NCBI GenBank assembly: GCA_018052995.1
Contig: JAGPMK010000017.1
Location: 1 to 34,832 of the forward strand
Source: Syntrophorhabdales bacterium
GTDB taxonomy: Bacteria; Desulfobacterota; Syntrophorhabdia; Syntrophorhabdales; Syntrophorhabdaceae
DNA: 34,832 bases
Direction: 5' to 3'
The notes beneath the pieces were generated by a model, which was not told the origin of the DNA, searched no databases, and saw nothing but the letters and a program-made list of their open reading frames with translations. Of this stretch, positions 25,646 through 33,321 are shown piece by piece. Position numbers and translations under genes: made by a program. The stretch's first letter is position 1. Every line of letters starts with the position of its first letter.

Positions 25646-26293
25646 ATGGGAATTGGATTACTTGGAAAAAAACTTGGGATGACCCAGATATTTGATGAAC
25701 ATGGTAATGCTGTGTCTATAACCGTTATCCAGACAGGGCCTTGCTTTGTTATCCAGAAAAAAACAGTAAAGACAGATGGCTATAATGCCATCCAGTTTGG
25801 CTTTGAAGAGGTTAAAAAGGTTAAAAAGGTAAACAAGCCACTGACGGGTCATTTTAAAAAAGCAAATACCCCACCCATGAGGTTTATAAAGGAATTTAGG
25901 GTTGATGCTGCTGAGGTAGAGGTAAATGAGATAGGCTCCCAGATTTCAGTGGAGCTGTTTCAACCTGGCGAATATGTGGATGTGACAGGGACGTCAAAAG
26001 GCAAAGGCTATGCAGGTGTTGTAAAGCGTCATGGCTTTAAGGGATCCCCTGCCTCTCGTGGAACACATGAATTTTTTAGGCATGGTGGGTCGATAGGACA
26101 GAATATGACCCCAGGTAGGACATTAAAGGGTAAAAAAATGGCAGGCCATATGGGATATGAAAGGGTTACTGTCCAGAACCTTAAGGTTGTCGAGGTAAGG
26201 GGTGATACAAACATTCTCATGGTTGAAGGCGCAATCCCGGGACCAACCAATGGCTATGTCATTATAAAAAAGGCGGTCAAAAAATCCTCTTAA
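25646..26293 (+). CDS. rplC: 50S ribosomal protein L3, standing alone
   Basis: The 215-residue protein is a full-length L3, an early assembly protein whose loop reaches the peptidyl-transferase centre. Signatures are GLLGKKLGMTQIFDEHG at the start, SKGKGYAGVVKRHGFKG, HGGSIGQNMTPGRTLKGKKM, GHMGYERVTVQNL, and a basic end. In nearly all bacteria rplC follows rpsJ and precedes rplD in the S10 operon. Here neither neighbour is present, and it has its own promoter between a histidine kinase and queD. It is intact, so either the gene was moved or this is a second copy. Confidence 0.96.
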   Translation: MGIGLLGKKLGMTQIFDEHGNAVSITVIQTGPCFVIQKKTVKTDGYNAIQFGFEEVKKVKKVNKPLTGHFKKANTPPMRFIKEFRVDAAEVEVNEIGSQISVELFQPGEYVDVTGTSKGKGYAGVVKRHGFKGSPASRGTHEFFRHGGSIGQNMTPGRTLKGKKMAGHMGYERVTVQNLKVVEVRGDTNILMVEGAIPGPTNGYVIIKKAVKKSS

Positions 26294-26325
26294 GGGCTAT
26301 ATCCCCTCTTAACCCCTTGTTTGTG

Positions 26326-26354
26326 TTGACATTAACTCGCATAGAATATAGATT
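26326..26354 (+). promoter_or_regulatory. Promoter of the queD-folE2 operon
   Basis: TTGACA (26326-26331), a 17-bp spacer and TAGATT (26349-26354) end 6 bp before the ATG at 26361. No Shine-Dalgarno site is present. Confidence 0.55.
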
Positions 26355-26360
26355 AGATTA

Positions 26361-26729
26361 ATGTTTACACTCTATGTAAGGGACAATTTTTCAGCAGCCC
26401 ATCGGATTGAAGACTATCATGGAAAATGTGAGGCCCTCCATGGGCATAATTTTAGGGTAGAGGCGCTGTTTGAGGGATTAATGCCTGGCAGGGGGGGTAT
26501 GGTTGCAGATTTTGCGAACCTAAAGGGCCTTCTTAGAGAGGTTCTCTCATCATTAGACCATAGATTTCTGAATGAGATTGTTTTTTTTCAGGAAAGAGCC
26601 GCTTCCTCAGAATACCTAGCCCTCTATATCTATCACGAATTAAAGAGCATGTTAAAGATAGATGGTGTCTCATTAAAGGAGGTAAAGGTCTGGGAGTCTG
26701 AGAGCGCATACGCAGCATACAGGGAATGA
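26361..26729 (+). CDS. queD: 6-pyruvoyltetrahydropterin synthase/QueD family protein
   Basis: The 122-residue zinc enzyme acts on dihydroneopterin triphosphate. Zinc ligands are H14 in SAAHR and H27/H29 in LHGHN. The active-site motif reads CEALHGH (C23-E24), so it satisfies both the C-x3-HGH signature of QueD (queuosine route) and the E-x2-HGH signature of PTPS-III (folate route). LDHRFLNE and ESESAY supply the other catalytic residues. It lies 3 bp before folE2, which makes its substrate. Which route it serves cannot be decided by eye. Confidence 0.88.
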   Translation: MFTLYVRDNFSAAHRIEDYHGKCEALHGHNFRVEALFEGLMPGRGGMVADFANLKGLLREVLSSLDHRFLNEIVFFQERAASSEYLALYIYHELKSMLKIDGVSLKEVKVWESESAYAAYRE

Positions 26730-26732
26730 GGG

Positions 26733-27527
26733 ATGAAGGATATCCAGAATTTGTCAGATTCAAGGAAGATTGAGATTGATAAGGTTGGTGTAAAAAATAT
26801 TACCTATCCTATCGTTGTCCTTGATAAGGAAAATGGTTACCAGCATACCATTGCTACAATAGATATGTATGTGAGCCTAAGCCATACGAATAAGGCAACC
26901 CATATGAGCAGATTTGTAGAGATTCTCCACAATAACCAGAGTATGATAAATATGAAAAATTTTCCAGGTATTCTAAGAGAGATGAAGGAGAAACTGAATG
27001 CAGAGTCTTCGCATCTTGAGATACGTTTTCCCTATTTTATGAAAAAAGAGGCACCCATAACAAAAAAACCCAGTTATATGGAATATAATTGTGGTGTTTG
27101 TGGCTCTATGGACGGCCCTGGGAAGATGAAGGAGTTTAAGGTATATGTCAGCGTCCCTATAAATACGCTCTGTCCCTGTTCAAAGGAGATAAGTAACTAT
27201 GGTGCCCATAACCAGAGGGGTATTGTAAGGGTATGCGTGAGATTCAAAAGATTTTTCTGGATAGAAGACCTTATTAATATTATTGAGGGATGTGCGAGTA
27301 GTGATGTCTATTCGCTTCTTAAGAGAGAGGATGAAAAATATGTAACGGAAAAGGCATATGAGAATCCAAAATTTGTGGAGGACGTGGTAAGAGACATTGC
27401 AGGGATACTCTCCAAGGATGATAATATAATATGGTTTTCCATTGAGGCAGAAAATCATGAAAGTATACATAATCACAGTGCATATGCATATCTTGAAAGA
27501 GAAAATCAAAGCGAAGGAGGGGTTTAG
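26733..27527 (+). CDS. folE2: GTP cyclohydrolase FolE2 (type IB)
   Basis: The 264-residue enzyme converts GTP to 7,8-dihydroneopterin triphosphate, the first step to folate, queuosine and other deazapurines. The family core INTLCPCSKEISNYGAHNQRG includes the metal-binding Cys. TIDMYVSLSHTNKATHMSRF and AENHESIHNHSAYAY are also typical. It overlaps in regulation with the preceding queD (3-bp gap), and the lipoprotein gene begins at the base after its stop codon. Confidence 0.93.
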   Translation: MKDIQNLSDSRKIEIDKVGVKNITYPIVVLDKENGYQHTIATIDMYVSLSHTNKATHMSRFVEILHNNQSMINMKNFPGILREMKEKLNAESSHLEIRFPYFMKKEAPITKKPSYMEYNCGVCGSMDGPGKMKEFKVYVSVPINTLCPCSKEISNYGAHNQRGIVRVCVRFKRFFWIEDLINIIEGCASSDVYSLLKREDEKYVTEKAYENPKFVEDVVRDIAGILSKDDNIIWFSIEAENHESIHNHSAYAYLERENQSEGGV

Positions 27528-27998
27528 ATGAAAAAATTGGTTGTTTTGATTATAGTAGGTATAATAATGGTATCCTCAGGTTGTACGTGGTTCAGAAAGA
27601 CACCCCAGGATACGAATACACAGCAGGCGCAGCCAAAAGATGAGAAACTAAATCAGGTCTTCTATGGTTTTCCCGATGTTCCAATTCCCAAGGAATTGAC
27701 ATATTCAAACGAAAAGAGTTTTGTTTTTGAGACTCCGAACCTAAAGGCTGGCATTATGTTTTTTTATGGTGACGTGGATATGCAATCCCTTGAGAATTAT
27801 TTCAGGATTTATTTTGTCAAGCATGGATGGAGATTTGTAAACAGTTATAGATATAAGGATGTGATATTAAATTTTGTAAAAGATGATAAGACATGCAACA
27901 TAAAGATGACAAGGGCGGCCTTCAACACTGAGGTGGAGATATGGGTAGGTCCTGCAGATAGGTATAGCATGGGACAGAACAATTCTATGGCAAAATAA
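27528..27998 (+). CDS. Predicted lipoprotein of unknown function
   Basis: The 156-residue protein has a lipoprotein signal: KK, a hydrophobic stretch and the lipobox SSGC with Cys19. A Gln/Thr-rich linker (about 25-45) and a soluble domain follow, with aromatic pairs (FYGFPDVPIPKEL; YFVKHGWRFVNSYRYKDVILNF). The plan resembles small outer-membrane-associated lipoproteins of anaerobic delta-type bacteria, but I recognise no domain with a known role. GGAGG at the end of folE2 serves as its ribosome site, so it is in the same operon. Confidence 0.75.
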   Translation: MKKLVVLIIVGIIMVSSGCTWFRKTPQDTNTQQAQPKDEKLNQVFYGFPDVPIPKELTYSNEKSFVFETPNLKAGIMFFYGDVDMQSLENYFRIYFVKHGWRFVNSYRYKDVILNFVKDDKTCNIKMTRAAFNTEVEIWVGPADRYSMGQNNSMAK

Positions 27999-28044
27999 TT
28001 TTTTAGAATTTTTTGTTTAACGCCTGCCTAATTCTTATTGTTTT

Positions 28045-28779
28045 ATGTGGTTTTATCAGAGCATAGAGCCTGTTGATTTTTTAAAGGGCTCGAAATTTAT
28101 ATCCTTTATAGGCGGGGGCGGCAAGACCTCTTTTATTAAATATCTGGCAGAGGAGTTTTCAAAAAAAGGTGAGAAAGTAGTTATAACAACAACCACGAAG
28201 ATATGGGCAGAAGAACCTTTTTTGCTTTTACAGGGGGACGGCGATATAGGAAGGGATTGTATGAACCCTGTAATGATAGGTAAGACAGTAGAAGGTGGAA
28301 AACTCACAGCCATAAGCGAAAAAGATATCGAATATCTTGGCAGGAGATTCGAAAGGGTGCTCATTGAGGCAGATGGCGCAAAGGGAAAATCAATAAAATT
28401 TCCTGCCAGCTATGAACCTGTAATCCCTGCCCTGACTGATAAAGTTATTGTTCTATGTGGCCTTGACTCACTCTTTAAAAGGATAGATGATGTTGTATTC
28501 AGATGGGGGATGCTCTGTGATATAACAGGTTTGTCCTGCCATGAAATAGTAAATCCTGAGATATTCTTGGGGTTTTTTTCAAGAGATATACTCCTTAAGG
28601 GGACAGAAAAAAAAGATTTTTTAATTATCCTTAATAAATATGATATATGTGAAGGCAGAGATATAATATCTGATATAGCAAAAAATCTTATAAGAAGGTT
28701 AAGGATAGACGAGGTCTATATCTCGAGCCTGGTCCACAGGGTGTTTTACAGGATCAGCTATTGCAAGGGCATCCTTTAA
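28045..28779 (+). CDS. yqeC: Selenium-dependent hydroxylase accessory protein YqeC
   Basis: The 244-residue P-loop protein (FIGGGGKTSFIKYL; later IEADGAKGKSIKFPA) belongs to the YqeC family, linked by gene context to the labile selenium cofactor of molybdenum hydroxylases such as nicotinate dehydrogenase and xanthine dehydrogenase. It is consistent with selD in this window, since selenophosphate is needed for that cofactor. The hydroxylase genes themselves and yqeB are not here. The start lies within an A+T-rich stretch without a ribosome site. Confidence 0.88.
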   Translation: MWFYQSIEPVDFLKGSKFISFIGGGGKTSFIKYLAEEFSKKGEKVVITTTTKIWAEEPFLLLQGDGDIGRDCMNPVMIGKTVEGGKLTAISEKDIEYLGRRFERVLIEADGAKGKSIKFPASYEPVIPALTDKVIVLCGLDSLFKRIDDVVFRWGMLCDITGLSCHEIVNPEIFLGFFSRDILLKGTEKKDFLIILNKYDICEGRDIISDIAKNLIRRLRIDEVYISSLVHRVFYRISYCKGIL

Positions 28780-28830
28780 GTTTTAGCTTGATTTATCACT
28801 AATATTAATTTTAATTATCTGTAAGATTAA

Positions 28831-29043
28831 ATGGATGAGAAAAGGATTATAACAGCGACACTGGCAGATATATATCTTCAGCAAGGGCATTTAGAAAAGG
28901 CACTTGAGATCTATGAGAGGCTTGTAAGAAGAGAACCTGATAATGAATTTTATAAAAAAAGGTGCAATGCCCTCAAGAAAGAATTAAAGGAAAAATATAA
29001 TACCTATAGTTTAAAAAAGATTCTGATGAAAAAAATATGGTGA
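28831..29043 (+). CDS. Small TPR-like protein
   Basis: The 70-residue protein has one tetratricopeptide-like unit (TLADIYLQQGHLEKALEIYERL, then a DNEFYKKRCNALK helix), with a basic tail. It ends 6 bp before pepQ, so it is probably co-transcribed. A single repeat is too little to name a partner. Confidence 0.6.
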   Translation: MDEKRIITATLADIYLQQGHLEKALEIYERLVRREPDNEFYKKRCNALKKELKEKYNTYSLKKILMKKIW

Positions 29044-29049
29044 AGATCC

Positions 29050-30123
29050 ATGATGAGGGCTAAAAGAAGGGAACGGGTCATCCATATAATGGACAGCATG
29101 GGTATAGATGGATGCATGATAAAAGGAAGTGAAAATATATTTTATCTTACTGGTTTTAAGGGTTCAGAGGCAACCCTTGTGGTGACCAGGGGGGATTCAT
29201 TTCTTCTCACAGATTTTAGATATATCACCTATGCAAATGAAGTCGTCGATGGTGTGCAGGTATGTGAGATAAAAAGAGACGGGAATATACTGGCTGATAT
29301 ATGCAGGAGGTATGAGATAAAGACCCTGGGTTTTGATGGCATCCATACAACATACTATATGTATGAGAGAACAAAGGCAGTCTTGCCTGGCGTGGAGCTT
29401 ATCCCATTAAAAAACGACATAGAGGATATAAGAAGGTGTAAGGAGCCTGATGAGATTAAGATAATACTCGAGGTAATTGATATAGCAACAAGGGCATTTA
29501 TGGAGGTTTTTGATAATCTAAGACCAGGCAGGTCAGAGAAAGAGGTTGCAAGGGAGCTTGATTATACCATGGAGAGGCTTGGGGCAGATAAACCATCTTT
29601 TGATACTATAGTAGCATCTGGTGAAAGGTCTGCACTACCCCATGCAATGCCAACCGATAAAAAGATTGCAAAGGGCGAGACAGTGATAATTGATTTTGGT
29701 GCCCAGAGGGATGGTTATTGCAGTGATGAGACATGCACTATCATAGTGGGGGAGGTCAATGGTAGGCTTCATGAGATATATAAGATAGTAAATGATGCGA
29801 GGGTGCTTGGGCTTGAGAAGACTAAACCAGGGATGTCCATTAAAGAGCTTGATATGATAGTAAGGGGATATATAGACGATGCAGGATACGGGATGTATTT
29901 TGGGCATGGCACAGGCCATGGGGTAGGGATTGCTGTTCACGAGACACCTTCAATAAATACTGCATCTGAGGGTATTCTGGAGGAGAACATGGTAATAACT
30001 ATAGAGCCTGGTATCTACATACCCCATCTGGGGGGTGTAAGGTTGGAGGATATGGTATTTATATGTGCATCAGAGGTTAAGGTGCTTACACGCCTAAGAA
30101 AGGATATGCTGATAATTAATTAA
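29050..30123 (+). CDS. pepQ: M24 family Xaa-Pro peptidase
   Basis: The 357-residue metallopeptidase removes or cleaves dipeptides at proline. The creatinase N-domain (about 1-130) is followed by the pita-bread catalytic domain with metal ligands in IDFGAQRDGYCSDETCT (two Asp), HGTGHGVG (His), TIEPGIYI (Glu) and VRLEDM (Glu). It is next to efp, a pairing common in bacteria, since EF-P also deals with proline. The start has tandem ATG codons (29050, 29053). Confidence 0.92.
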   Translation: MMRAKRRERVIHIMDSMGIDGCMIKGSENIFYLTGFKGSEATLVVTRGDSFLLTDFRYITYANEVVDGVQVCEIKRDGNILADICRRYEIKTLGFDGIHTTYYMYERTKAVLPGVELIPLKNDIEDIRRCKEPDEIKIILEVIDIATRAFMEVFDNLRPGRSEKEVARELDYTMERLGADKPSFDTIVASGERSALPHAMPTDKKIAKGETVIIDFGAQRDGYCSDETCTIIVGEVNGRLHEIYKIVNDARVLGLEKTKPGMSIKELDMIVRGYIDDAGYGMYFGHGTGHGVGIAVHETPSINTASEGILEENMVITIEPGIYIPHLGGVRLEDMVFICASEVKVLTRLRKDMLIIN

Positions 30124-30188
30124 TTAATCCATTAATATAATCAGCTTCTGTTGTCAAATTAAAGGATAAAGGAAATGAGGAGGTTATG

Positions 30189-30755
30189 ATGATAGTTTCA
30201 ACATCAGAGTTCAGAAAGGGGCTGAGGATACTCTTAGAAAAAGAACCTTTCATTATTGTTGATTTTCAACATGTTAAACCAGGTAAGGGGGCGGCATTTG
30301 TGAAGACAAGGGTTAAAAGCCTTATTACAGGTAATGTCCTTGATAAGACATTCAGGTCAGGAGAAAAATTTGAAGAGCCTGATCTTGAAGAGAAACAGAT
30401 GCAGTATCTATACAGGGAGGCAGAGAAGTTTTATTTTATGGATGTGGACAATTATGAGCAGCTTTTTATCAATGAAAAAAATCTTGGGGATGCAAAGAAT
30501 TATCTTAAAGAGGGCATGACAATAACCGTTCTATTTCATAATGGCGAGACCATAGGCGTAGATATCCAGAATTTTGTAAATCTTCAGATTGTTAAGACTG
30601 AACCGGGGATAAAAGGTGATACAGCCCAGAATGCCACAAAACCAGCCCTCCTTGAGACAGGATATACTATCCAGGTGCCACTCTTTGTTGAGGAGGGTGA
30701 TATAGTAAAGATCGATACACGGACAGGTGAATATGTTGAAAGGGTTTCAAAGTAA
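30189..30755 (+). CDS. efp: Translation elongation factor P
   Basis: The 188-residue protein helps the ribosome through consecutive prolines. The KOW-like N domain carries the conserved loop KPGKGAAFV, whose second Lys is the site that is beta-lysylated or otherwise modified in other bacteria. The OB domains follow (FFHNGETIGVDI-type segment; TGYTIQVPLFVEEGD). Of two adjacent ATG codons, 30189 is preferred because AGGAGG (30178-30183) is 5 bp from it but only 2 bp from 30186. Confidence 0.95.
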   Translation: MIVSTSEFRKGLRILLEKEPFIIVDFQHVKPGKGAAFVKTRVKSLITGNVLDKTFRSGEKFEEPDLEEKQMQYLYREAEKFYFMDVDNYEQLFINEKNLGDAKNYLKEGMTITVLFHNGETIGVDIQNFVNLQIVKTEPGIKGDTAQNATKPALLETGYTIQVPLFVEEGDIVKIDTRTGEYVERVSK

Positions 30756-30760
30756 CCATC

Positions 30761-31372
30761 ATGTTTATAACCTTTGAGGGCACAGAGGGTTGCGGAAAGA
30801 CAACCCAGATTAATCTTTTATATGAATACCTACTGGCTAAGGGCTATAAGGTAATAAAGACAAGGGAGCCTGGTGGAACACCCCTGGGTGAGTCAATAAG
30901 GAAAATGCTTATACAGAAGGCAAAGGCTATAAATCCATTGGCAGAGTTGTTGCTGATGATGGCAATGAGGGCGCAGCATGTTGAAGATGTGATTGTCCCT
31001 GCCATCACAGAAAAAAAAATTGTCCTATGTGATAGGTTTTCTGATGCCACGTATGCATATCAGGGCTATGGAAGGGGTATTGATACTAATATAATAGATT
31101 ATATCAATAGGCTTGCCACGAAAGGGATTATGCCTGACCTTACCATACTCATAGATATAGATATAGAGGGTGGACTAAGGAGAAAGTCAGAAGATAAAGG
31201 GCAGATGGATAGATTCGAGGTCGAGGATATATCTTTTCATCAAAGGATAAGGTATGGATATCACAGGCTGTCCACAGAAAACAAGGATAGATTCTTTGTT
31301 GTAGATGGCTCTGGGGATATCCTAAGAGTCCACGAGATTATCAGGGAGAGAATAGAAAGACACCTTGAATAA
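30761..31372 (+). CDS. tmk: Thymidylate kinase
   Basis: The 203-residue kinase makes dTDP from dTMP. It has the Walker A FEGTEGCGKTTQ at about 4-15, TREPGGTPLGE, the DRFSDATYAYQGYGRG motif and a lid region (RRKSEDKGQMDRFE). It sits 5 bp after efp, overlaps holB and has no clear ribosome site of its own, so translation is likely coupled. Confidence 0.95.
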   Translation: MFITFEGTEGCGKTTQINLLYEYLLAKGYKVIKTREPGGTPLGESIRKMLIQKAKAINPLAELLLMMAMRAQHVEDVIVPAITEKKIVLCDRFSDATYAYQGYGRGIDTNIIDYINRLATKGIMPDLTILIDIDIEGGLRRKSEDKGQMDRFEVEDISFHQRIRYGYHRLSTENKDRFFVVDGSGDILRVHEIIRERIERHLE

Positions 31373-32426
31373 TACAGAATTTAAAGATATTTTTGGTCAC
31401 GAGAGGCCAAAGAAAGTAATCTTAACCTTACTTGCAAGGGAGAGGGCACCCCATGCCTTTCTTTTTTTCGGGCAGGATGGCATAGGTAAAAAAAAGATGG
31501 CAATCGCTGTTGCCCGTAGTATTCTATGCGAGACAGGCAATGGATGTGGCAGATGCAGGGCATGCACAAAGGTTAATAGGTTGACGCACCCCGATCTGCT
31601 CGTCCTTGATAAAAATTATATGGAATGGGCAGGACAGGTCCAGCGTAAAAAAAGCCAGGGCCATGACCCAGAAAGGCAGAGGTCGATAAATACAATAGGT
31701 ATCGATTTTATAAGAGGAAGCGATGAGAAAAAGATAAGGGGTATCAATCAGGAGGCCTATAAATTTCCCAATGAGGGGAAAAAAAGGATAATCATTATAG
31801 ATAATGCAGAGAATATGTCTGAGGAGGCAGCAAATGCCTTTTTAAAAACCCTTGAAGAGCCGCCTGAGTTTAATCTCTTCTTTCTCATATCATCTCGGGA
31901 GAACGAATTGCCTGTGACAATCAGGTCAAGGTGTACAAGGGTCAGTTTTAGCCCTTTATCCCAGGGTGAGATTAGAAAGTATTTTAGTGAAGCACTGGGG
32001 CTGGAAGAAGACAGGGCAGAGCTTCTTTCCTATATATCAAATGGCAGCATAGATAATGGATTATTCTGGATGGAGGATGATAACCTAAGAATGAGAAGGA
32101 GACTAGGAGACCTTGTCCTTGGAAAGGCCAAGGGATTTGTCGATGCAACTATGCTTTCAGAATATATATCCAGTGACAATAGAAGGCTCAGCATATATAT
32201 ATTCTTTTTGTTTTCTCTGTTTAGGGACCTCTATTTAACAAAGAATATAGAGGGCCAGCACATGGTAATAAACAGGGATTTTATTGAGATTTTAAAGGGG
32301 TCTAGATACAGTAATGCCATGATAATAAGGGCTATACAAAAAATACAGGAAACTGCAGATATAATAAGGTATAATATCAATAAATGGCTTTTATTCGAAA
32401 ATTTAATATTACAGATCATGAGGTAA
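31365..32426 (+). CDS. holB: DNA polymerase III delta' subunit
   Basis: The 353-residue clamp-loader subunit begins at TTG 31365, inside the end of tmk, and has the AAA+ core: FGQDGIGKKKMA in the place of Walker A, the zinc-binding Cys group C-x6-C-x2-C-x2-C (CETGNGCGRCRAC), IIIIDNAENMSEEAANAFLK and SRCTRV (SRC). The P-loop has Lys where ATPase subunits have Thr/Ser, as expected for a delta' that does not hydrolyse ATP. It follows tmk, the usual arrangement. Confidence 0.92.
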   Translation: MNNTEFKDIFGHERPKKVILTLLARERAPHAFLFFGQDGIGKKKMAIAVARSILCETGNGCGRCRACTKVNRLTHPDLLVLDKNYMEWAGQVQRKKSQGHDPERQRSINTIGIDFIRGSDEKKIRGINQEAYKFPNEGKKRIIIIDNAENMSEEAANAFLKTLEEPPEFNLFFLISSRENELPVTIRSRCTRVSFSPLSQGEIRKYFSEALGLEEDRAELLSYISNGSIDNGLFWMEDDNLRMRRRLGDLVLGKAKGFVDATMLSEYISSDNRRLSIYIFFLFSLFRDLYLTKNIEGQHMVINRDFIEILKGSRYSNAMIIRAIQKIQETADIIRYNINKWLLFENLILQIMR

Positions 32427-32427
32427 C

Positions 32428-33204
32428 ATGAAGGTAGGTTATGTTAGGTTTGATTATATTGTAGGTGTTCTAGAGATGGAGATCCCCGATGGGATCAAGG
32501 TAGGTGATTATGTTGTCTGCGACCTTGAAAAGGGGACATGCCTTGGTGTTGTCATTACAGAACCAGTGGAAATAAAAAAAGAAGGGTTGAAAAAGGTAGA
32601 AAGAATACCTACAAAAGAGGAGCTTGAGGAATACTATGCCCTGAAAGAGAAGGAGAAAAGGGCATTTGAGATATGCCGAGATAAGATAAAAGAGTTGAAT
32701 CTACCAATGAAATTATTGGTTGCTGAATATCTTTTTGGTGGTTCAAAACTTCTTTTTTATTTTGTCTCTGAGAATAGGGTTGATTTCAGAGAGCTTGTGA
32801 AGGAGCTTGCCAAGGAATTTAAGATAAGGATAGAACTAAGACAGGTGGGCGTTAGGGATGAGGCAAAGATAGTGGGGGGGCTTGGAAACTGTGGAAATAT
32901 ATGCTGTTGTAGGCAGTTTTTGAACAATTTTTCTATAGTCTCTATCAGAATGGTTAAGGAACAGGGTCTTGCCCTAAATCCTGCCAAGATCTCAGGTATA
33001 TGCGGTAGGCTTATGTGTTGCCTCTCTTATGAGTATGATATGTATACAGAATATAAAAAGGAGTTTCCCAAAATAGGGAAAAAGGTGATGCTTCAGCAGG
33101 GCGAGGGAAAGGTTATAAAACACAATCCCCTTAATTCCACTATTGTCGTAGAGCTTGAAAACGGGAACATTGCAACTGTATCACTGAAGGATATTAAAAA
33201 TTGA
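32428..33204 (+). CDS. ricT: PSP1 C-terminal domain protein (RicT/YaaT-like)
   Basis: The 258-residue protein belongs to the PSP1 family, with a Cys-rich core: GNCGNICCCRQFL and GICGRLMCCLSYEYD. In Bacillus, RicT is a subunit of an Fe-S complex (RicAFT) involved in RNA turnover. It begins 1 bp after holB and is followed by metG, a conserved arrangement. The partner proteins RicA and RicF are not in the window. Confidence 0.88.
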   Translation: MKVGYVRFDYIVGVLEMEIPDGIKVGDYVVCDLEKGTCLGVVITEPVEIKKEGLKKVERIPTKEELEEYYALKEKEKRAFEICRDKIKELNLPMKLLVAEYLFGGSKLLFYFVSENRVDFRELVKELAKEFKIRIELRQVGVRDEAKIVGGLGNCGNICCCRQFLNNFSIVSIRMVKEQGLALNPAKISGICGRLMCCLSYEYDMYTEYKKEFPKIGKKVMLQQGEGKVIKHNPLNSTIVVELENGNIATVSLKDIKN

Positions 33205-33242
33205 GATATCCGCAAAAGTTTCTAAGTACTGTAGGATATCTC
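33203..33242. repeat. Inverted repeat after the PSP1 gene
   Basis: GAGATATCC (33203-33211) and GGATATCTC (33234-33242) are perfect 9-bp arms around a 22-base loop in the gap before metG, starting within the stop codon. It could be a weak terminator or attenuator ahead of metG; there is no T-run after it. Confidence 0.4.
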
Positions 33243-33321
33243 GGTTTAACAGGGGTATGTTGTTGGATTATTTAGCATATAGAGATTCATCTTTTTAAAT
33301 AGATTTTCATGGAGTAGGTAT

